A stretch of 64,000 nucleotides of DNA from Akebia trifoliata. Taxonomy: Eukaryota > Streptophyta > Magnoliopsida > Ranunculales > Lardizabalaceae. The stretch is from contig CM030705.1 of the NCBI GenBank assembly GCA_017979445.1, positions 17,191,040 through 17,255,039 on the forward strand. Direction: 5' to 3'. How positions within the stretch are numbered: position 1 is the stretch's first letter; every line of letters starts with the position of its first letter. The notes beneath the pieces were generated by a model. It was not told the origin of the DNA. It made no database searches and saw only the letters and a program-made list of their open reading frames with translations. The translations under genes were made by a program, and so were the position numbers. Below are positions 35,030-47,780 of this stretch, piece by piece.

Positions 35030-36945
35030 GCGGCACCAGTGTGACCTCCTCTTCTACAATAATATGGTTAAAGCACGATCTTAGAGAGGGGAAGAGAGAA
35101 TGACGAAATCTCAACAATGATGAGATTGAGGAAATGTGACTCCTATAACCGGATCGCCCCTTCCCTTTTGGTTCTATATCTTTGAAAATATGTTGGATAT
35201 CCTCTTTCCTTTTTTTTTTTCCTTGTTTTTTTTTTTTTTTTACTCTATTAATGATCTTTCTCTTTTTCTTCAAAAAGAATTTATGGGTAAACTTTTAGAT
35301 CTCCCTACTATCAGATCATCATATCCCATCCATTTGTAATTCATTCATTTGTTCAATACATTAACTTGATTACTTAGCAAAATATATATATCTTCTTTTA
35401 TATCAATTGTTACTGATTTCTCAAAAGATAAGGGAGTTTACACATGAGCTTTAGGTTATATGATATGATAAAACTGCCTGGAGGAAAAACAAAAGAACCA
35501 ATTATTCAAAATAACTCAGTAACAAATGGAAATAGTAACAATCACGTAAGATAAAAATAAAGAAGTTAAAGAATGGGAGGAGAGTAATTCACTATTTTTG
35601 AGAGATTCATTATATATAATCAATCTTTTCATAATGTGAGCATGAAACCCTATATCATTAATTCACAAAGAAAATAGGAATTACAAGAACACACAGAAGA
35701 CAACCATAACTTGGTATAACAGAATATAAAAAATGGAAAAATCATTTTCAAGACTTGAAGAAATATTATTTGTCTCCTGAATCAAGAATAAAAATGATAA
35801 AAGAATTCAAAATCTGAATAATAAGATAAAGATCATTGAACTAATAAGAATTATCCATATAAGCTTGTTCTTGTTTGACATCTCTTCCCTAGGAATTTTT
35901 TCGCCTCTATTACATCACAATACAAGCGATAGCGAAGCCTTATCCAACATTGAAAATTGTTCTTAGGGTTGGCTTTGCTATCACCTGTACTGAGATGTCC
36001 TAGAGGCGCTTGATTGCACCTCAATGAAAATCTCTCCATCTCTCACTCCCCATAGAGAAAGATTAGAATGCAAGAAAGAAGAAATGGGATGATTAGGCTA
36101 TTATAAATCAAGAATTATTGGCTAATTATGGGTTTCTTGTTTGGCTAATTTGTGTTTAGTTGATGAACCAATAGAATGATGCCACGTGTATTAAGGAAAA
36201 AAAGCAAGCATGATTGGTCGGAGAAGAGAAAATTTAAGGAGAAAATTGGTACAATCGTTGTGACTCTACAAACGTAACACTTCCTAAATAGGTGGCAGTT
36301 CCTTATTGGTGAAAAATTAACGTTTTAATTAAGATTTTGACTGGCTTTACTAAGTTAGGAAGGATTTTACCCTCAGTAGGGTCCTTGGGCTCATCTTAGC
36401 ATCCAAAAATATGATCTGAAGAGTCAGGATTGCGAAGAACAAAATTCTATGAAATTCCAAAAACTGTTAATTTTTCACCGCGAAATTATACTTTTAAATT
36501 CGCGAGTTAGGTGAAAGTTTAATAACATTCTATTTTCAAAACCTTAAATCAAGCCCAAAAAAGAAGAAAAAAAGTTAATCTATTTTTTTTTTTAATTTGA
36601 GTTTTTCGGTTAAATTTAGAGAGCTGTGGTGTTGGATTGTTAATGTTGTAATTGATTCTGGCAAACTGAGGGTTAAAATAATCTTAGTAAGGAGAGTGTT
36701 TGGCTATACTTAAGGGTCGGGATTTTGTGTGAATATTCTTGCAAAGGCAATAATTTAATTTTTGCTCTCACTCTTTGTGGGTTTCAATTTGGGCTGTTCC
36801 TATCTAACTCAGTCATGACCCTAAGTTTTAAAACACTGAACCTAGGCCCAACCCAAGATACTTATGGTTAACCCAAACCCAACATGCAATTAATCCGATT
36901 GAGTGAGTAAGTAGAGTTGTATCGTGCAAGAGTATGAAGCAAAGC
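35030..36945. other. No recognisable gene
   Basis: AT-rich DNA. A 62-codon frame at 35851-36039 (minus) lacks motifs. Part may belong to the copia relic that follows, but I see no reverse transcriptase or integrase motifs. Confidence 0.35.
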
Positions 36946-36949
36946 ATCA

Positions 36950-37290
36950 CTGTTTAATCTACTATGGAAGTCGAGTTTGTGGTATGCTTTAAGGCTACAA
37001 GTAAATTTTTATGATTGAAGAAATTTATCTCAGGACTTGAGGTTATCGACTCTATAGTTAGTTCATTGAAGATATATTGTGATAACATGCAATTGTTTTC
37101 TTCTCCAAGAATGACAAATACTCGAATGATGCGAAATACATGGAGGTCAAGTACTTGATTGTGAGAAAATAATTCTAGAAATAATTAATATCAATTAAAA
37201 ATATCTTAACCACACTTATGATTGCAGATCCATTAACAAATGGGTTATGACCCACAGACTATAAGAAACATGTCATCAAGATGCGACTTT
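36950..37290 (+). pseudogene. Ty1/copia RNase H relic
   Basis: From 36958 the + strand reads STMEVEFVVCFKATSKFL, stop, LKKFISGLEVIDSIVSSLKI then YCDNMQLFSS. After a frameshift it reads NDKYSNDAKYMEVKYLIVRK, then in another frame DPLTN and HVIKMRL. This is the copia RNase H order: STMEAE, ISGLGV, CDN, SKGAKHME.KY, ADPLTKGL and HV..MGL. Catalytic acids in the ME and CDN motifs are retained, but stops and frameshifts are present. An LTR would be expected downstream of about 37300; I could not delimit it. Confidence 0.75.
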
Positions 37291-37299
37291 TGGAAAAAC

Positions 37300-38415
37300 T
37301 CTAGTGTATATGGAATTTTGTAACTATTTATAATTGACATTAATATAATACTAAATAAAGTGTTTATGTCTATTTCCTATTTTCAATTGTGTTTTATATA
37401 TACGATATGAGTTTTTTTATTTATGATAATAGAAAATGTCTTGACAAGACAAATTAAATGCGCAATAAGGCCTACAATAAAATGGATTAGTAATGGTGTG
37501 GTGCATGGAATGAAGTATGATAATGATAATATGCAACCACCATGACTCAAATTAATGGTTTGATTAAAATGTAGTATGAAAGTATCCAACCATTTGTATT
37601 ATTAACATTTTGAGAAAATTCGTGGACACTTATAAAATTATTTTATTAAAATCCAACAAAATGAGTCATTTCTAAAAATAAAGTTTTTAAAATTAGACTA
37701 TGATCACAATCAACACGATGGATTAAGTGGATAAATGTTAGACTCACTTTATGGGCGAACCAATCGACCTACATGTTTTAATGTTTTAATCAAATTAGAT
37801 TCTAATTTAAAAGTTTATCAATAATAAGGAAACCCACAAATCGTTGGATTTTTTATAGAATTTTCATTAGGCTTAAAAAAGAAACATTGATGGTAAGGAA
37901 TCCTACGAAAAGAGAAACTCTAGGCCCTCTACCCTTCTCTATATAAGAATGAATTGACTCCCCTATTAAGCGTATGAACAATCAATAATTAGCTATAATA
38001 AAAATTAAAGAACAAAAATTGTGGTGACTCTCTGTATGGCTTTTAGGATTGAAATCCATCAAGAATGGAAAAGTAAGGTTGATCCAAACGATAGAGTAAA
38101 GAGGAAAATGTGAGTCTAGTATTAAAAAATCAAAGAGGAATCGTTTGCTTGCGTAACAAATTACAGATTTCGATTATCAAATTATAATGTCACAAAGTAC
38201 ACTTTTTAAATTCTTGAATATTATGAGCATGACTATATTGAATGAATCTTGAGATATATGATAGATTCAAGATCCTAGATTTTATGTGTTTATGGAATTA
38301 TGTATTGAATGTAGAAATATATAACAAGTCCAACTAACTTAGTGGTTAGTAAGATTTTACAAATGGTCATTCAGCCTACATGCATTACTAAATTGAAAAT
38401 CCAACACTTATAGAT
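37300..38415. other. No recognised gene; may include the copia LTR
   Basis: AT-rich, with GTTTATGTCTATTTCC near 37360 and no paired copy in the window to define an LTR. Confidence 0.3.
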
Positions 38416-38420
38416 TTTGT

Positions 38421-38840
38421 TTTGGCAAATTTACCAAACATGCACAACATATCGATTATTTACCAAAACGGATAACTATACATCTTATTTACCAAAATGA
38501 CAATTTACCATTTTCAAAATTATTTTATTTTTACCAAAACTATAAAATCAGTCATTTCCTTATCTTTGTTATCAAAAATACATTTTTTGTAGGAAAGATC
38601 TTTCTAACATAAGATCAAAATGTATTTTATACATTGTTAGAAGGAGCCATCTAACATAAGATTATAATGTATTTTACACAGTATTAGAAAGATCCTTCCA
38701 ACAGAAATGATATTTTCAATAGCAAAAATATGGAAATTAATATGGTTATCATTTTAGTAAAATAAAATATTTACCAAAATGGTACATTAGCATTTTGGTA
38801 AATAAGATGTATAGTGCTCTATTTTGGTAAATTTCTCAAG
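38421..38840. mobile_element. Foldback MITE with long imperfect terminal inverted repeats
   Basis: The left arm AAATTTACCAAA..., TATACATCTTATTTACC, AAAATG... pairs with the right arm ...GGTAAATAAGATGTATAGTG..., TTTTGGTAAATTTCTC. The centre has a direct repeat of about 45 bp (CTAACATAAGAT...AATGTATTTTA...TTAGAA) at about 38605 and 38655. Confidence 0.6.
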
Positions 38841-38869
38841 CCTAGCATTCAAAAAACAAAATAACTTTT

Positions 38870-39060
38870 TTGCCCTTAATCCTGGGCGGTTGAAAATGGA
38901 AGGCAATCAAACTCTCAAATTTAAAATTAAAATTCAATGGTGAATAATAATTGATATATGTATAGTTTTAAGTTCTTAGAATTTTATTCTCTACAACCCT
39001 GTGGCATGGAATCAAGTTTTTGGATGCCACAAGGTGATGTGGACATGAAACTTGGCTTAC
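38870..39060 (+). repeat. Dispersed repeat family copy
   Basis: Blocks GTTGAAAATGGAAGGCAATC, AAATTTAAAATTAAAATTCA, TTCTCTACAACCCTGTGGCA and TTTTTGGATGCCACAAGGTG follow the same order as at 11336-11720 and 12950-13200. The start of the family is missing. Confidence 0.6.
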
Positions 39061-39411
39061 TTAGCATGGAAAGTGTTCATCTAAATTTTGACATCTTATG
39101 AGGCTCATGAGTGATACAAGATTATTCAAGATTACTTAATCTCGATGGATCTTCAAAAGGAAGGAAAGATTAGCTATAACAACATGACCAAAAGAATATG
39201 TGTTAAAAGGCTAAAGGCCCACATTAATTTCAAACAGGCATAAATTCCATGCTATAAATCAAAGTGATTATTATAATATTAATTAAAAATTAAAAATTAA
39301 ATTTTATGACAATGACCGCGAGTAAAAGCTGTTGGGCTTGTTAACAGGAAAAATAAGAATTTTCGAGTGCCAAAATATATCTTTAGAGTTTCATTTTTTT
39401 TAATTGGTGAT

Positions 39412-39579
39412 GTAAATTGTGCCCTAAAGGCACACATTAAGATATATTAAATACACCTCCAAAATGTAGTTTAAAATGTCCTAAAAAGGCTCCTTCCTAC
39501 AATACCCTCAAATGGTTATTTCCAAGGTGTTTTAAATGCTTCTAATTAATATGTGCCATTAGGGCACACATTAAATAAA
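39412..39579. mobile_element. Small MITE with GTGCCCTAA inverted ends
   Basis: TGTGCCCTAAAGGCACACATTAA at the left is matched inversely by TTAATATGTGCCATTAGGGCAC at the right. Each end is itself partly palindromic. Confidence 0.55.
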
Positions 39580-39811
39580 TCTTTTTGTTTTTGGTAAAAA
39601 GATATACTGATTTTGGTAAAAAAGATATACATTGTGTACACCAAGGAAAGGTGTTAAGTATAGTATGATTAGTGAAATTTAGAAACAATAAAATCTTTAA
39701 AATATTTAGAAAATTTTAATACTTGAATTAGTGGTGCAACTCGGTCCTGTTCAACTTCAACATAATCAATGGTGTTAATTTTATTAATAAGACTATCAAT
39801 TAACAAAATAT

Positions 39812-40873
39812 TAGGGCCCGTGTGGATATAGGAGTCAGAAGTACTTAGAACATAAGTACTTTCATAAGTACTTTTTGAAGTACTGTCTGGAGTAGGTGGA
39901 TAATTGTTGTGTGTTTGGATGCAGGTTCTGAAAAGTATTGTTAGAAGTACTTTTGATAGAGTTTTGTGTTTAGAAACTATTTTGGATTTTGTTAAAATGA
40001 TCAAAATGCCCTTATAAGTATCGGTTACAATTTTTAACATTATAACTCAACAAATTATTCTTCAAAAGAAATAAAAGTTATTATTTTTATTCATAAAAAC
40101 TAATATAAACACCCAACAATTATAAACAAATAGAAGATATTGTGAACAATATATATAACCACTAAAAATATGAAGAAGCTTTCACCACATCAATGGATAG
40201 TAAATTTGTGTGTAATTATTCACATCAATCTTGCATTAAGAAAATTTCAACCATGGTTGGAATGCTCATGAATAAATCATTGAGTGAGTAATTGGGAGAG
40301 CTAGAAATCCAAATTCAAATGCTACATTATAAGGCTACCACCACATCAATGGATAATAATAAAATATTATTTAATTACATTTTTGAGGGTATACTTGTAA
40401 TTTTTAAAATTTATGAGGGGCATACTTGTCCCAAATACTACACCAAAAAGCTACCACCACATCAATGGATAATAATATAGTATTACTACAATTGCATTTT
40501 TTAGGATATGTTTGTAATTTTCAAAATTTATGAGGGGTATACTTGTCCCAAATATTATACCAAAAGGCTACCACCATATCAATGAATAGTAATATAATAT
40601 TATTTCAATTACCTTTTTGAGAGTAGGTTTGTAATTTTCAAAATTTATGAGGGGCATACTTGTCCTAATCTCGTCATTTTGATAATGTTTTGTGGCTCCG
40701 CGCAAGAGTAGTTTAGAGAAGTAGCACCATTGGTACTCCGTGAAAAAGCACTAAAATGACAACACAATAAAGTAGTTTTTTTTCAGGAGTTATTTATCCA
40801 AACACCTTTAAAGTGCTTCTGGCTCCCCGCAAAAGTCAGAAGTACTTAGAGAAGTCAATCCACACAGGCCCTA
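39812..40873. mobile_element. MITE with TAGGGCC ends and internal tandem repeats
   Basis: TAGGGCCCGTGTGGAT at the left and ATCCACACAGGCCCTA at the right are terminal inverted repeats (one mismatch). Inversely related AGTCAGAAGTACTTAG sequences lie just inside. This end type is common in plant hAT MITEs. A convincing 8-bp duplication was not found. No transposase. Confidence 0.7.
40330..40680 (+). repeat. Three tandem units of about 117 bp inside the MITE
   Basis: Units start near 40333, 40448 and 40566 with GCTACCACCACATCAATGGA, contain AATTTATGAGGGGCATACTT and end in GTCCCAAATA...ACCAAAA. A partial fourth start lies near 40178. Short ORFs across it come from the repeats. Confidence 0.8.
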
Positions 40874-41159
40874 ATAGTTTCTTCAAATAATGTTTTCTCT
40901 TATTTCACTTGTGATAGAAAAGATTCTATAGTGGTTGTGATTGTCATCAAAGTTCCACAAAATTGGATGGTTGCAACTGTATCAAAGATAACAACAATGA
41001 TGGTGCTTGTTATTTTTGAAATATTACAAGAGCCCCATTCACTACAAGAAAATTCTTACTTAGAAACGACAACTTAAAACGGTAATTAGCCATTTTTAAT
41101 TTAATACGGTTTTAAGCCGTTTTAATTTTAAAAATTGTTTCTAAAGAGACCCTTTTACA

Positions 41160-41407
41160 TGAAAATCTTCGAGAGGAGAGATTTTAAGTCTCATTTTCTA
41201 ATAGGGAGAACAAAATCGTCGATTGGAACGAAAGCTCGACAACGATGTGTTGATTTCTGCAATTCCTCTCATTTTTCTCCTCTCACTTGAAACCCTAACT
41301 CTATTTCGACAAATTCGAAGTGTTTTCAATCGGATTTCAAACCCTACCTATTCTACTTGTAGATCGGCTGAGTCTCAACTTTCCTGCAAATCGAATCTCA
41401 TATACAG
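41160..41407 (+). other. Exon-like 5' leader inside the CACTA element, with telo-boxes
   Basis: AAACCCTAA (in GAAACCCTAACTC, about 41289) and AAACCCTAC (about 41339) resemble plant telo-boxes, common near starts of translation and housekeeping genes. The stretch ends at ATACA with a good donor, GTAAGTTTTC (41408). A second exon-like piece, CAGTTGTTGGAGCCAAATAG to GGCAAACCAGTAAG (about 41688-41730), follows. It may be the 5' region of the captured gene whose later exons lie at 56171 and 57722. This is inferred from context. Confidence 0.4.
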
Positions 41408-42344
41408 TAAGTTTTCATTTTAGAATTAGAAACCTTCATTGGATCAATTTTTCTCTCTAATTCCCTCTAAATCGATATTTTTTTTGTGATTTGGCTTAGA
41501 ACTTTATGGATTCTTTTACAATCTATTAAATCTATGTATTGTATCTTCTTTCATCTTCGATCTTCTCGATTTTGAGAAAATGAAAGCAAACCTTATTCTT
41601 CATCTTGATTTCAGAAATCATATACTGATTTTTATCTCTTAAACTCCTCTTCTTCATCTTGGTTTCAACATATTCAACTTAGACAGTTGTTGGAGCCAAA
41701 TAGAAGTTCGAAGGAAGGCAAACCAGTAAGAAACCTAAACAAAATCCTATTTTTCTTCAATTAATTTGTGATTTTGTTCGATTTGAACCCTAGAATCTGT
41801 TATTTTTTCCAACTTAAACATAAATTTTGTTTCATTATTTATTTTGAAAGGATAAGTTAAATTTCTCCCTCTATCGTTGTTTGTGTGTGTGTTTCAATTT
41901 CGAATTAATATTTCTATCATCAGTTTCTAGGGATTTTTTTTTATCAGTAGAAAATTTATTGAAAAGATTTTAGATTAGATTTTGTAGCATAGTTATATGT
42001 TTCATGTAATTTGTCTGCAATTTTGTTGGTACCTTCATTTTAGTGGAAAATTCAGTGTTTAGGGTATCATCAGAATTATTGGAACTACTTTTGGGGAAAG
42101 GTTTGTCAAGTAATTTGCATAGTTTTACATGAAAAAGTTTATATAGAAGACTTGTGTAGATGGAGATCAGTGGTTGATATGGCTTAGTGGCTTTTACCCA
42201 CGAGGATGAAGTGCACTACTATGGGATATATCCCTTATAAACAAGTGCACTTTGGTTTAATATCAAAAGTTAGTTTCGCTATAGTGTAGTTGCAGGTGTT
42301 TTTTCTCCAAATGTATTCGCAGGGGTGGGGGGGTGGATGAAGAG

Positions 42345-44088
42345 TGAAAGCGCCCTCGATCCGCGGGGTGCGCGGATCCGCTTTTGACCCTTGAGGTTTG
42401 GGATTCGCCACCTAGTTATTGTGGTCTAGGAATCAAACTGACTCTAACATGGATAAAAAGAACTAATCTACCATAGAAAATCTGAATTCGGGGATCATGT
42501 TACGGGGTTGGAAGGTGTTAGGCACCAACCCCGCCCGGCCAAAGCCGGTCTTTACTAACTTCCCAAATATATCACATTGCTAAAAACCTAGATAAAAACA
42601 AAAAATAAAAATTTCATACCTTTCCGATAGCAAGGATTTTGCTCCCTCAGATCTGACAAAAAGAGCTCCTTGTACTATACTCCCTTGCTTCGTTCTGTCT
42701 TCGAATTTTGACTTCGGATCTCCTAGATCAAGGTATCTCCTTGTTTCTGAATCTGAACTCTTCAAGTTTGTTGGGGATTTAGGGGTGTTTTTTGAGGGAT
42801 TTTAGGGGTTTTCTAGACTAAAATTGAAGAGGGGATGTTAGGTAAGCAGTTGGGGCTCTAAAATTAGGGTTTATGGTAGGCTATGGGGGCTTCTAGACCT
42901 ACTTCTCTTAGGGTTTATGATTTGATACGAAAATAGGGTGTGAGCACCTCTATTTATAGATTTTTTTAGGGGTTGATTTTGATAGAGTTAGTATTTAATT
43001 AGAGTTCTTTTAATTAGAGTTGTGTTTTAGTTAGACTTGTTTTAAGTAGAATTGTATTTTAATTAGAATTGTTTTAGGTAGAATTGTTTTTAAGTTAGAA
43101 CTCTATTAGATTGAGTTATTATTTAATTAGAACTCTATTATGACTTTTGGTCTTATTTGATTGACTTTTAATGTTTTGACTTTAGTCTTAATTGATTGAC
43201 TTTTAATATCTTGACTTCAGTCTTGCTTAATTGACTTTAATTTTGACTTTAGTCTCACTTGATTGACTTTAATACCTTGACTTCAGTCTTACTTGATTTA
43301 CTTTTAATTTTTGGAGAACCCCCCTCTAAAATATCTTTAATTCTTTGGACCCCCAAATGGAAGGGTCCTTAAAGAAATATCTCACGAACCCTCAACAATT
43401 TTACTTGAAAACCCGATTGATCGATTTCTTTAGTTCAAAATTTTAAATTAATTTCATTAATATTTCATTTTAATTATTTAATGTTTTATTTATTAATTTC
43501 GAATTTTTTAATTATGAAAATTGTGAAATTACCGTTTTGCCCCCAGAGAGGACTTTTCACGTTTTAAGTCGGTTTTTAATGTTCTAAGATGTTTTAGAAT
43601 CGATTTTTTGTAAGGAATTCAATGGAAATATTAGTTTGTGTCATTTATGAAATTTTTTGTGTAAAATGATCATGAACTTTATGAGAGGCATTTTCGTAAT
43701 TTTGTCAAATTCTGTTAAAATTGGTGAAATGATTTATTTGATTCTGATTTGTTATTTTATGTGTTCGAGAGAGTTTTCTTAAGCGTAACGTAGGCTCTAG
43801 GGTTGTTTTGAGGTTAGGGGTATTTTGGTAATTTGGTCAATTTTTAGTGATTTTTATCGTGAAACGTCTTTTTGGTCTACAAGATGATGATTTCTATGTT
43901 TTTGGGGTCGTATTTTCCTAACGTAACGTGGTTTCTAAGGTTTTGTCAATTCGAGATACCTCATCCAGATTTCTGAAACATATTTGGTAACAAAATAAAG
44001 TAATGGAATACACATCCATCATTGGGAATCATTGCGATCGGGTTGACGAGTTGATTAATCAGGCGAGTGTAAAAATGGGGTGTCTACA
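42345..44088 (-). repeat. 3' LTR of element B
   Basis: 1744 bp with the same ends and GC-rich hairpin as the A LTRs. The middle third differs: in place of the TTAGGGTTT block there are repeats of ATTAGAGTTGTTTTAG and GTAGAATTG type (about 42965-43140). The LTR 60154-61927 belongs to this subfamily. Confidence 0.92.
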
Positions 44089-44525
44089 GATGCCCCTCTT
44101 TGGCAGAGGGTTGAAGCAAACTAGATAGCAAATCTATTTTGGTAGATAGTGCGATATCTGAATGCCAAAGCTAGTGACAGTTCATTTTGCAACCTGATTT
44201 AGCAATTCGTCGAGTGTTCGGATCCTTGAGGGTAAAGCTCTCCCCGAATTAAAAGGTTGTCAGTTCCTTGAGCGCAAACTCTCACTGACAGTGTCAGATC
44301 CTTGAATTTTAAAGAATTCTCCCTGACTAAAAAGTGCAAATGTGCAAGTGTGTGCACTGTGTGAAACTGAGTAAAATCTGAGTATAATTTTAGCATAATT
44401 TGAGTATAAACTGAGCATAATTGAGTAAAACTGAGCATATCTAAGCATAAACTGAGCATAATTGAGTAAAACTGAGCATATTTGAGCATAAACTGAGCAT
44501 AATTCTGAGAAAACCCTCGGCGGTA

Positions 44526-45550
44526 ACTGAGAAAAATCCAAGATAATCCTTGGCAATATCTGAGCAAAATTCAAGATAACCCTTGGCAGAAACTGAGCAA
44601 AATCCAAGATAACTCTTGGCAGCAACTGAGCAAAATCCAAGATAACCCTTGGCAGCATCTCAGCAAAATCCAAGATAACCCTTGGCAGAAACTGAGCAAA
44701 ATCCAAGATAACCCTTAGCGGCATCTGAGCAAAATCCAAGATAACCCTTGGCGGAAACTGAGCAAAATCCAAGATAACCCTTGGCGGCAACTGAGCAAAA
44801 TCCAAGATAACCCTTGGCGGAAAATGAGCAAAATCCAAGATAACCCTTGGTGGCAACTGAGCAAAATCCAAGTTAACCCTTGACGGTAACTGAGCAAAAT
44901 CCAAGATAACCCTTGGCGGAAACTCAGCAAAATCCAAGATAACCCTTGGCGGCAACTGAGCAAAATCCAAGATAACCCTTGGCGGAAACTGAGCAAAATC
45001 CAAGTTAACCCTTGGCGGCATCTGCGCAAAATTCAAGATAACCCTTGGCAGAAACTGAGCAAAATCCAAGATAACTCTTGGCGGCAACTGAGCAAAATCC
45101 AAGAAAACCCTTGGCGGAAACTGAGCAAAATCCAAGATAATCCTTGGCGGCAACTTAACAAAATCCAAGATAACCCTTGGCGGAAACTGAGCAAAATCCA
45201 AGATAACCCTTGGCGACAACTGAGAAAAATCCAAGTTAACCCTTGGCGGTAACTAAGCAAAATCTAAGATGACCCTTGGCGGAAACTGAGCAAAATCAAA
45301 GATGACCCTTGGCGGAAACTGAGCAAAATCCAAGATAACCCTTGACGGCAACTGAGCAAAATCCAAGATAACCCTTGGCGAAAACTGAGCAAAATCCAAG
45401 TTAACCCTTGGCGGCATCTGCGCAAAATTCAAGATAACCCTTGGCAGAAACTGAGCAAAATCCAAGATAACTCTTGGCGGCAACTGAGCAAAATCCAAGA
45501 TAACCCTTGGCGGAAACTGAGCAAAATCCAAGTTAACCCTTGGCGGAAAT
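44526..45550 (-). repeat. 33-bp minisatellite, about 31 units (element B)
   Basis: Same unit as at 16580-17505 (CTGAGCAAAATCCAAGATAA plus CCCTTGGCGG and a variable triplet). The minus strand gives a 324-codon open frame (44260-45234) of 11-residue PPRVILDFAQ-type repeats, a consequence of unit length divisible by 3. Some units show ATCCAAGTTAAC and GCGCAAAATTCAAG variants. A block of these recurs at 45003-45060 and 45398-45455, pointing to duplication of multi-unit segments. Confidence 0.92.
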
Positions 45551-45555
45551 TGAGC

Positions 45556-46330
45556 AAAACTGGTAGAGGAATGAATGAATTTTGGGAAAGAATGAACGAA
45601 TTTGAAGAAAACTGATTAGAACGAACCGGAGAACGAATAAATCTGGAAGATAATGAATCTGGAAAAGAAATGATCAATTCCAAGAATGATCGGATCTGAA
45701 AAGAATCTGGAAAACGAAAGAGTGCCAGAGATCTAAAATGCTTTTATTTAAACCTCAAGGATTTATCAAAAAGTTTTATGAATTTAAAACCTGAGTTTTT
45801 ATTTCTTTTGAACCTCAAAATTTTTTCGAAAAAATTGTTATCAAGAGGGTAACCTTAAGTTTGGGGTTCCTATTATTTTTTTAGGATTAACATTGCTCGA
45901 AAACAAAATGCCCCTAGTTTGACAATGTACGTGGCATTGAAGATAATTTAACACATCATGCAAAAATTAAAAAAATGCCCCTAGTATAAGGGGGAAAAGT
46001 TACAAGAAAGAAAATGCCCCTTGTATGAAGGTTTGAAATATTTGATTATCACATGCGCAATAAAGATTCAACTTTTAATCTTGATTAATTTTATTAAAGA
46101 TTTTGAGTCAGACTCAAGAGAACAAAATATTTTCTTTTGGGACTCATCATAGAATTCATCATTTTCTCCATTGGTTTACTCGGGAAAGTAAACATTTTTA
46201 GATCGATCGTAGACAAGATACTTGTGACTTCTGAGTCTATGCCTGGTTTAAACTAAGTATTGAACTTGGTTATTCGGACTACTGATGTTTCAGTTCGGAC
46301 CGCTCTCAGCTTGGGATTTTCTTTTGTTTT
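45556..46330 (-). other. Element B 3' region without recognised coding
   Basis: Homologous to 17506-18280 of element A, again with AAATGCCCCTAGT and AAATGCCCCTTGTATGAAGG. No protein was recognised. Confidence 0.55.
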
Positions 46331-46344
46331 TCTTTGTTGCTCTA

Positions 46345-46510
46345 ACTTTTACCTAGATCGCCTTTACAGGTTTTCGATCCAGTGAGCTTTTTTTTTTTTT
46401 TCTTGGCTCTGATTGTTGCCAAAGTTGTCCTTTCAGATTTTCAACTTTGCGAGCTTGCCTTAATTTTTGCCTAAGTCACCCTTTTCGGATTTTCAACTTA
46501 GCAGGATTTA
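46345..46510. repeat. Three tandem hairpin units (element B)
   Basis: Homologous to 18290-18500. Stems are CTAGATCG with CGATCCAG (one mismatch; 46353-46360 with 46375-46382), CAAAGTTG with CAACTTTG (perfect; 46420-46427 with 46442-46449) and CTAAGT with ACTTAG (46471-46476 with 46496-46501). One of the four units seen in A is missing. Confidence 0.8.
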
Positions 46511-47269
46511 TCATTTTTTATCTTTCTCTTCTCCTCTGAATTTTTGGAGTTGCTGTTTGATCATGCTTTGCTATCTTCCTTGACTTTTCACACGGTACTT
46601 AGGAGGATTTTTATAGGTAAGTTTAGGACTGGGTATAAAAAGAAAAGGATTTTGAGGCTAAAAAACCCAAATGCCCCTTGTGTGGCATTTCCTTTTAAAT
46701 TCTTTTTTTTTTCTTCCCCATTTTGGATGATATTTCTTTTGAATTTTTTCTTGATTTTTTTTTATTGTATGGGAAATATATTTTTTTATTTTGATGTGGT
46801 CGAGCCTGAAGTAACTTCTCAGGTTGCCTACGTACCCCAGAATTTTGGGATCAGACCAAAACGTAGTTCGAATTTTTCCCTCCCCTAGGTTAGGTGAACG
46901 GGCTGAGAAATAAAAAGGCATAATTTTTTTTTATTTTGAAAAGGCTGCAAAAGGCTTGAGAAAGGATATATTGAATTGGGTAATAGGAGAATTGATTCGG
47001 CTAATGATGGTTTCCTTAAATGTAATACCGCTTGATCTGGTCAAGGTTGGTTGGTTCTAGTAGTTCACTTCCATTATGATCTTGAAGTCTGATGACTTTT
47101 CCAGACAGTATTTCCTTAATGAATGAATTTCTCCAATTGGATTTAGAATTTCTCCAATTGGATTTAGACTTTCTCCTATAGTCGAGGAGGAGTGTTCAAT
47201 TTTTTTGAAGTCTGATAGTTAAATCTTTGACTTGTAAATGATGAGCTTTGTCCTTCTTGTCAAATGCAC

Positions 47270-47780
47270 AGGTGACTCTTCTTAGATAAGCTTGCACGTG
47301 GTACAGGGCTTTAACCCGTTTTCTTCGATTAAGTTTAATTCTTCATACTGCTGACGAACCCAATATGTTTCTAACAAATGATTTTCCAACAAGACCCTGA
47401 GAGACGGAATTTCCATTTCAACTGGCAAGACTGCTTCCATGCCATACACTAAGGAGTAGGGAGTAGCTCCAGTAGAGGATCGAATTAGAGTTCGATATGT
47501 CCACAGCGTGAATGATAATTTTTCTGACCAATCTCGATGTGATGGACTCATTTATCTGATGATAGTTTTGAAACTCTTACTAACTGCTTCAACCGTTCCA
47601 TTGATTTGATGACGGTAGGGGAATGATTTGTAATTCCGGATCTTCAACTTTGAACACAGAGTAATGATTTATGCTTTGAAGTACGACCCGTTATTAAAGA
47701 TCAGTTTAAAAAGTATCCCCATATCGATTGATAATATGTGATTTGCAACTCAAGATGCAGTGAGGATAGCACTGATACAT
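47270..47780 (-). pseudogene. Integrase relic of element B
   Basis: The open segment 47282-47551 (minus) reads SHRDWSEKLSFTLWTYRT, then GATPYSLVYGMEAVLPVEME and IPSLRVLLENHL. This is the end of the Ty3/gypsy integrase core and the beginning of its C-terminal region. Upstream on the minus strand the core motif has decayed to KLIFNNGSYF, with Asn in place of the catalytic Asp that element A keeps (ISDNGSYF). The relic is truncated at both ends and inactive. Confidence 0.88.

Noticed and set aside
44260..45234. 324-codon minus-strand frame, the longest in the window
   Set aside because: Same minisatellite effect in element B; its C-terminal part is the array edge, not a domain.
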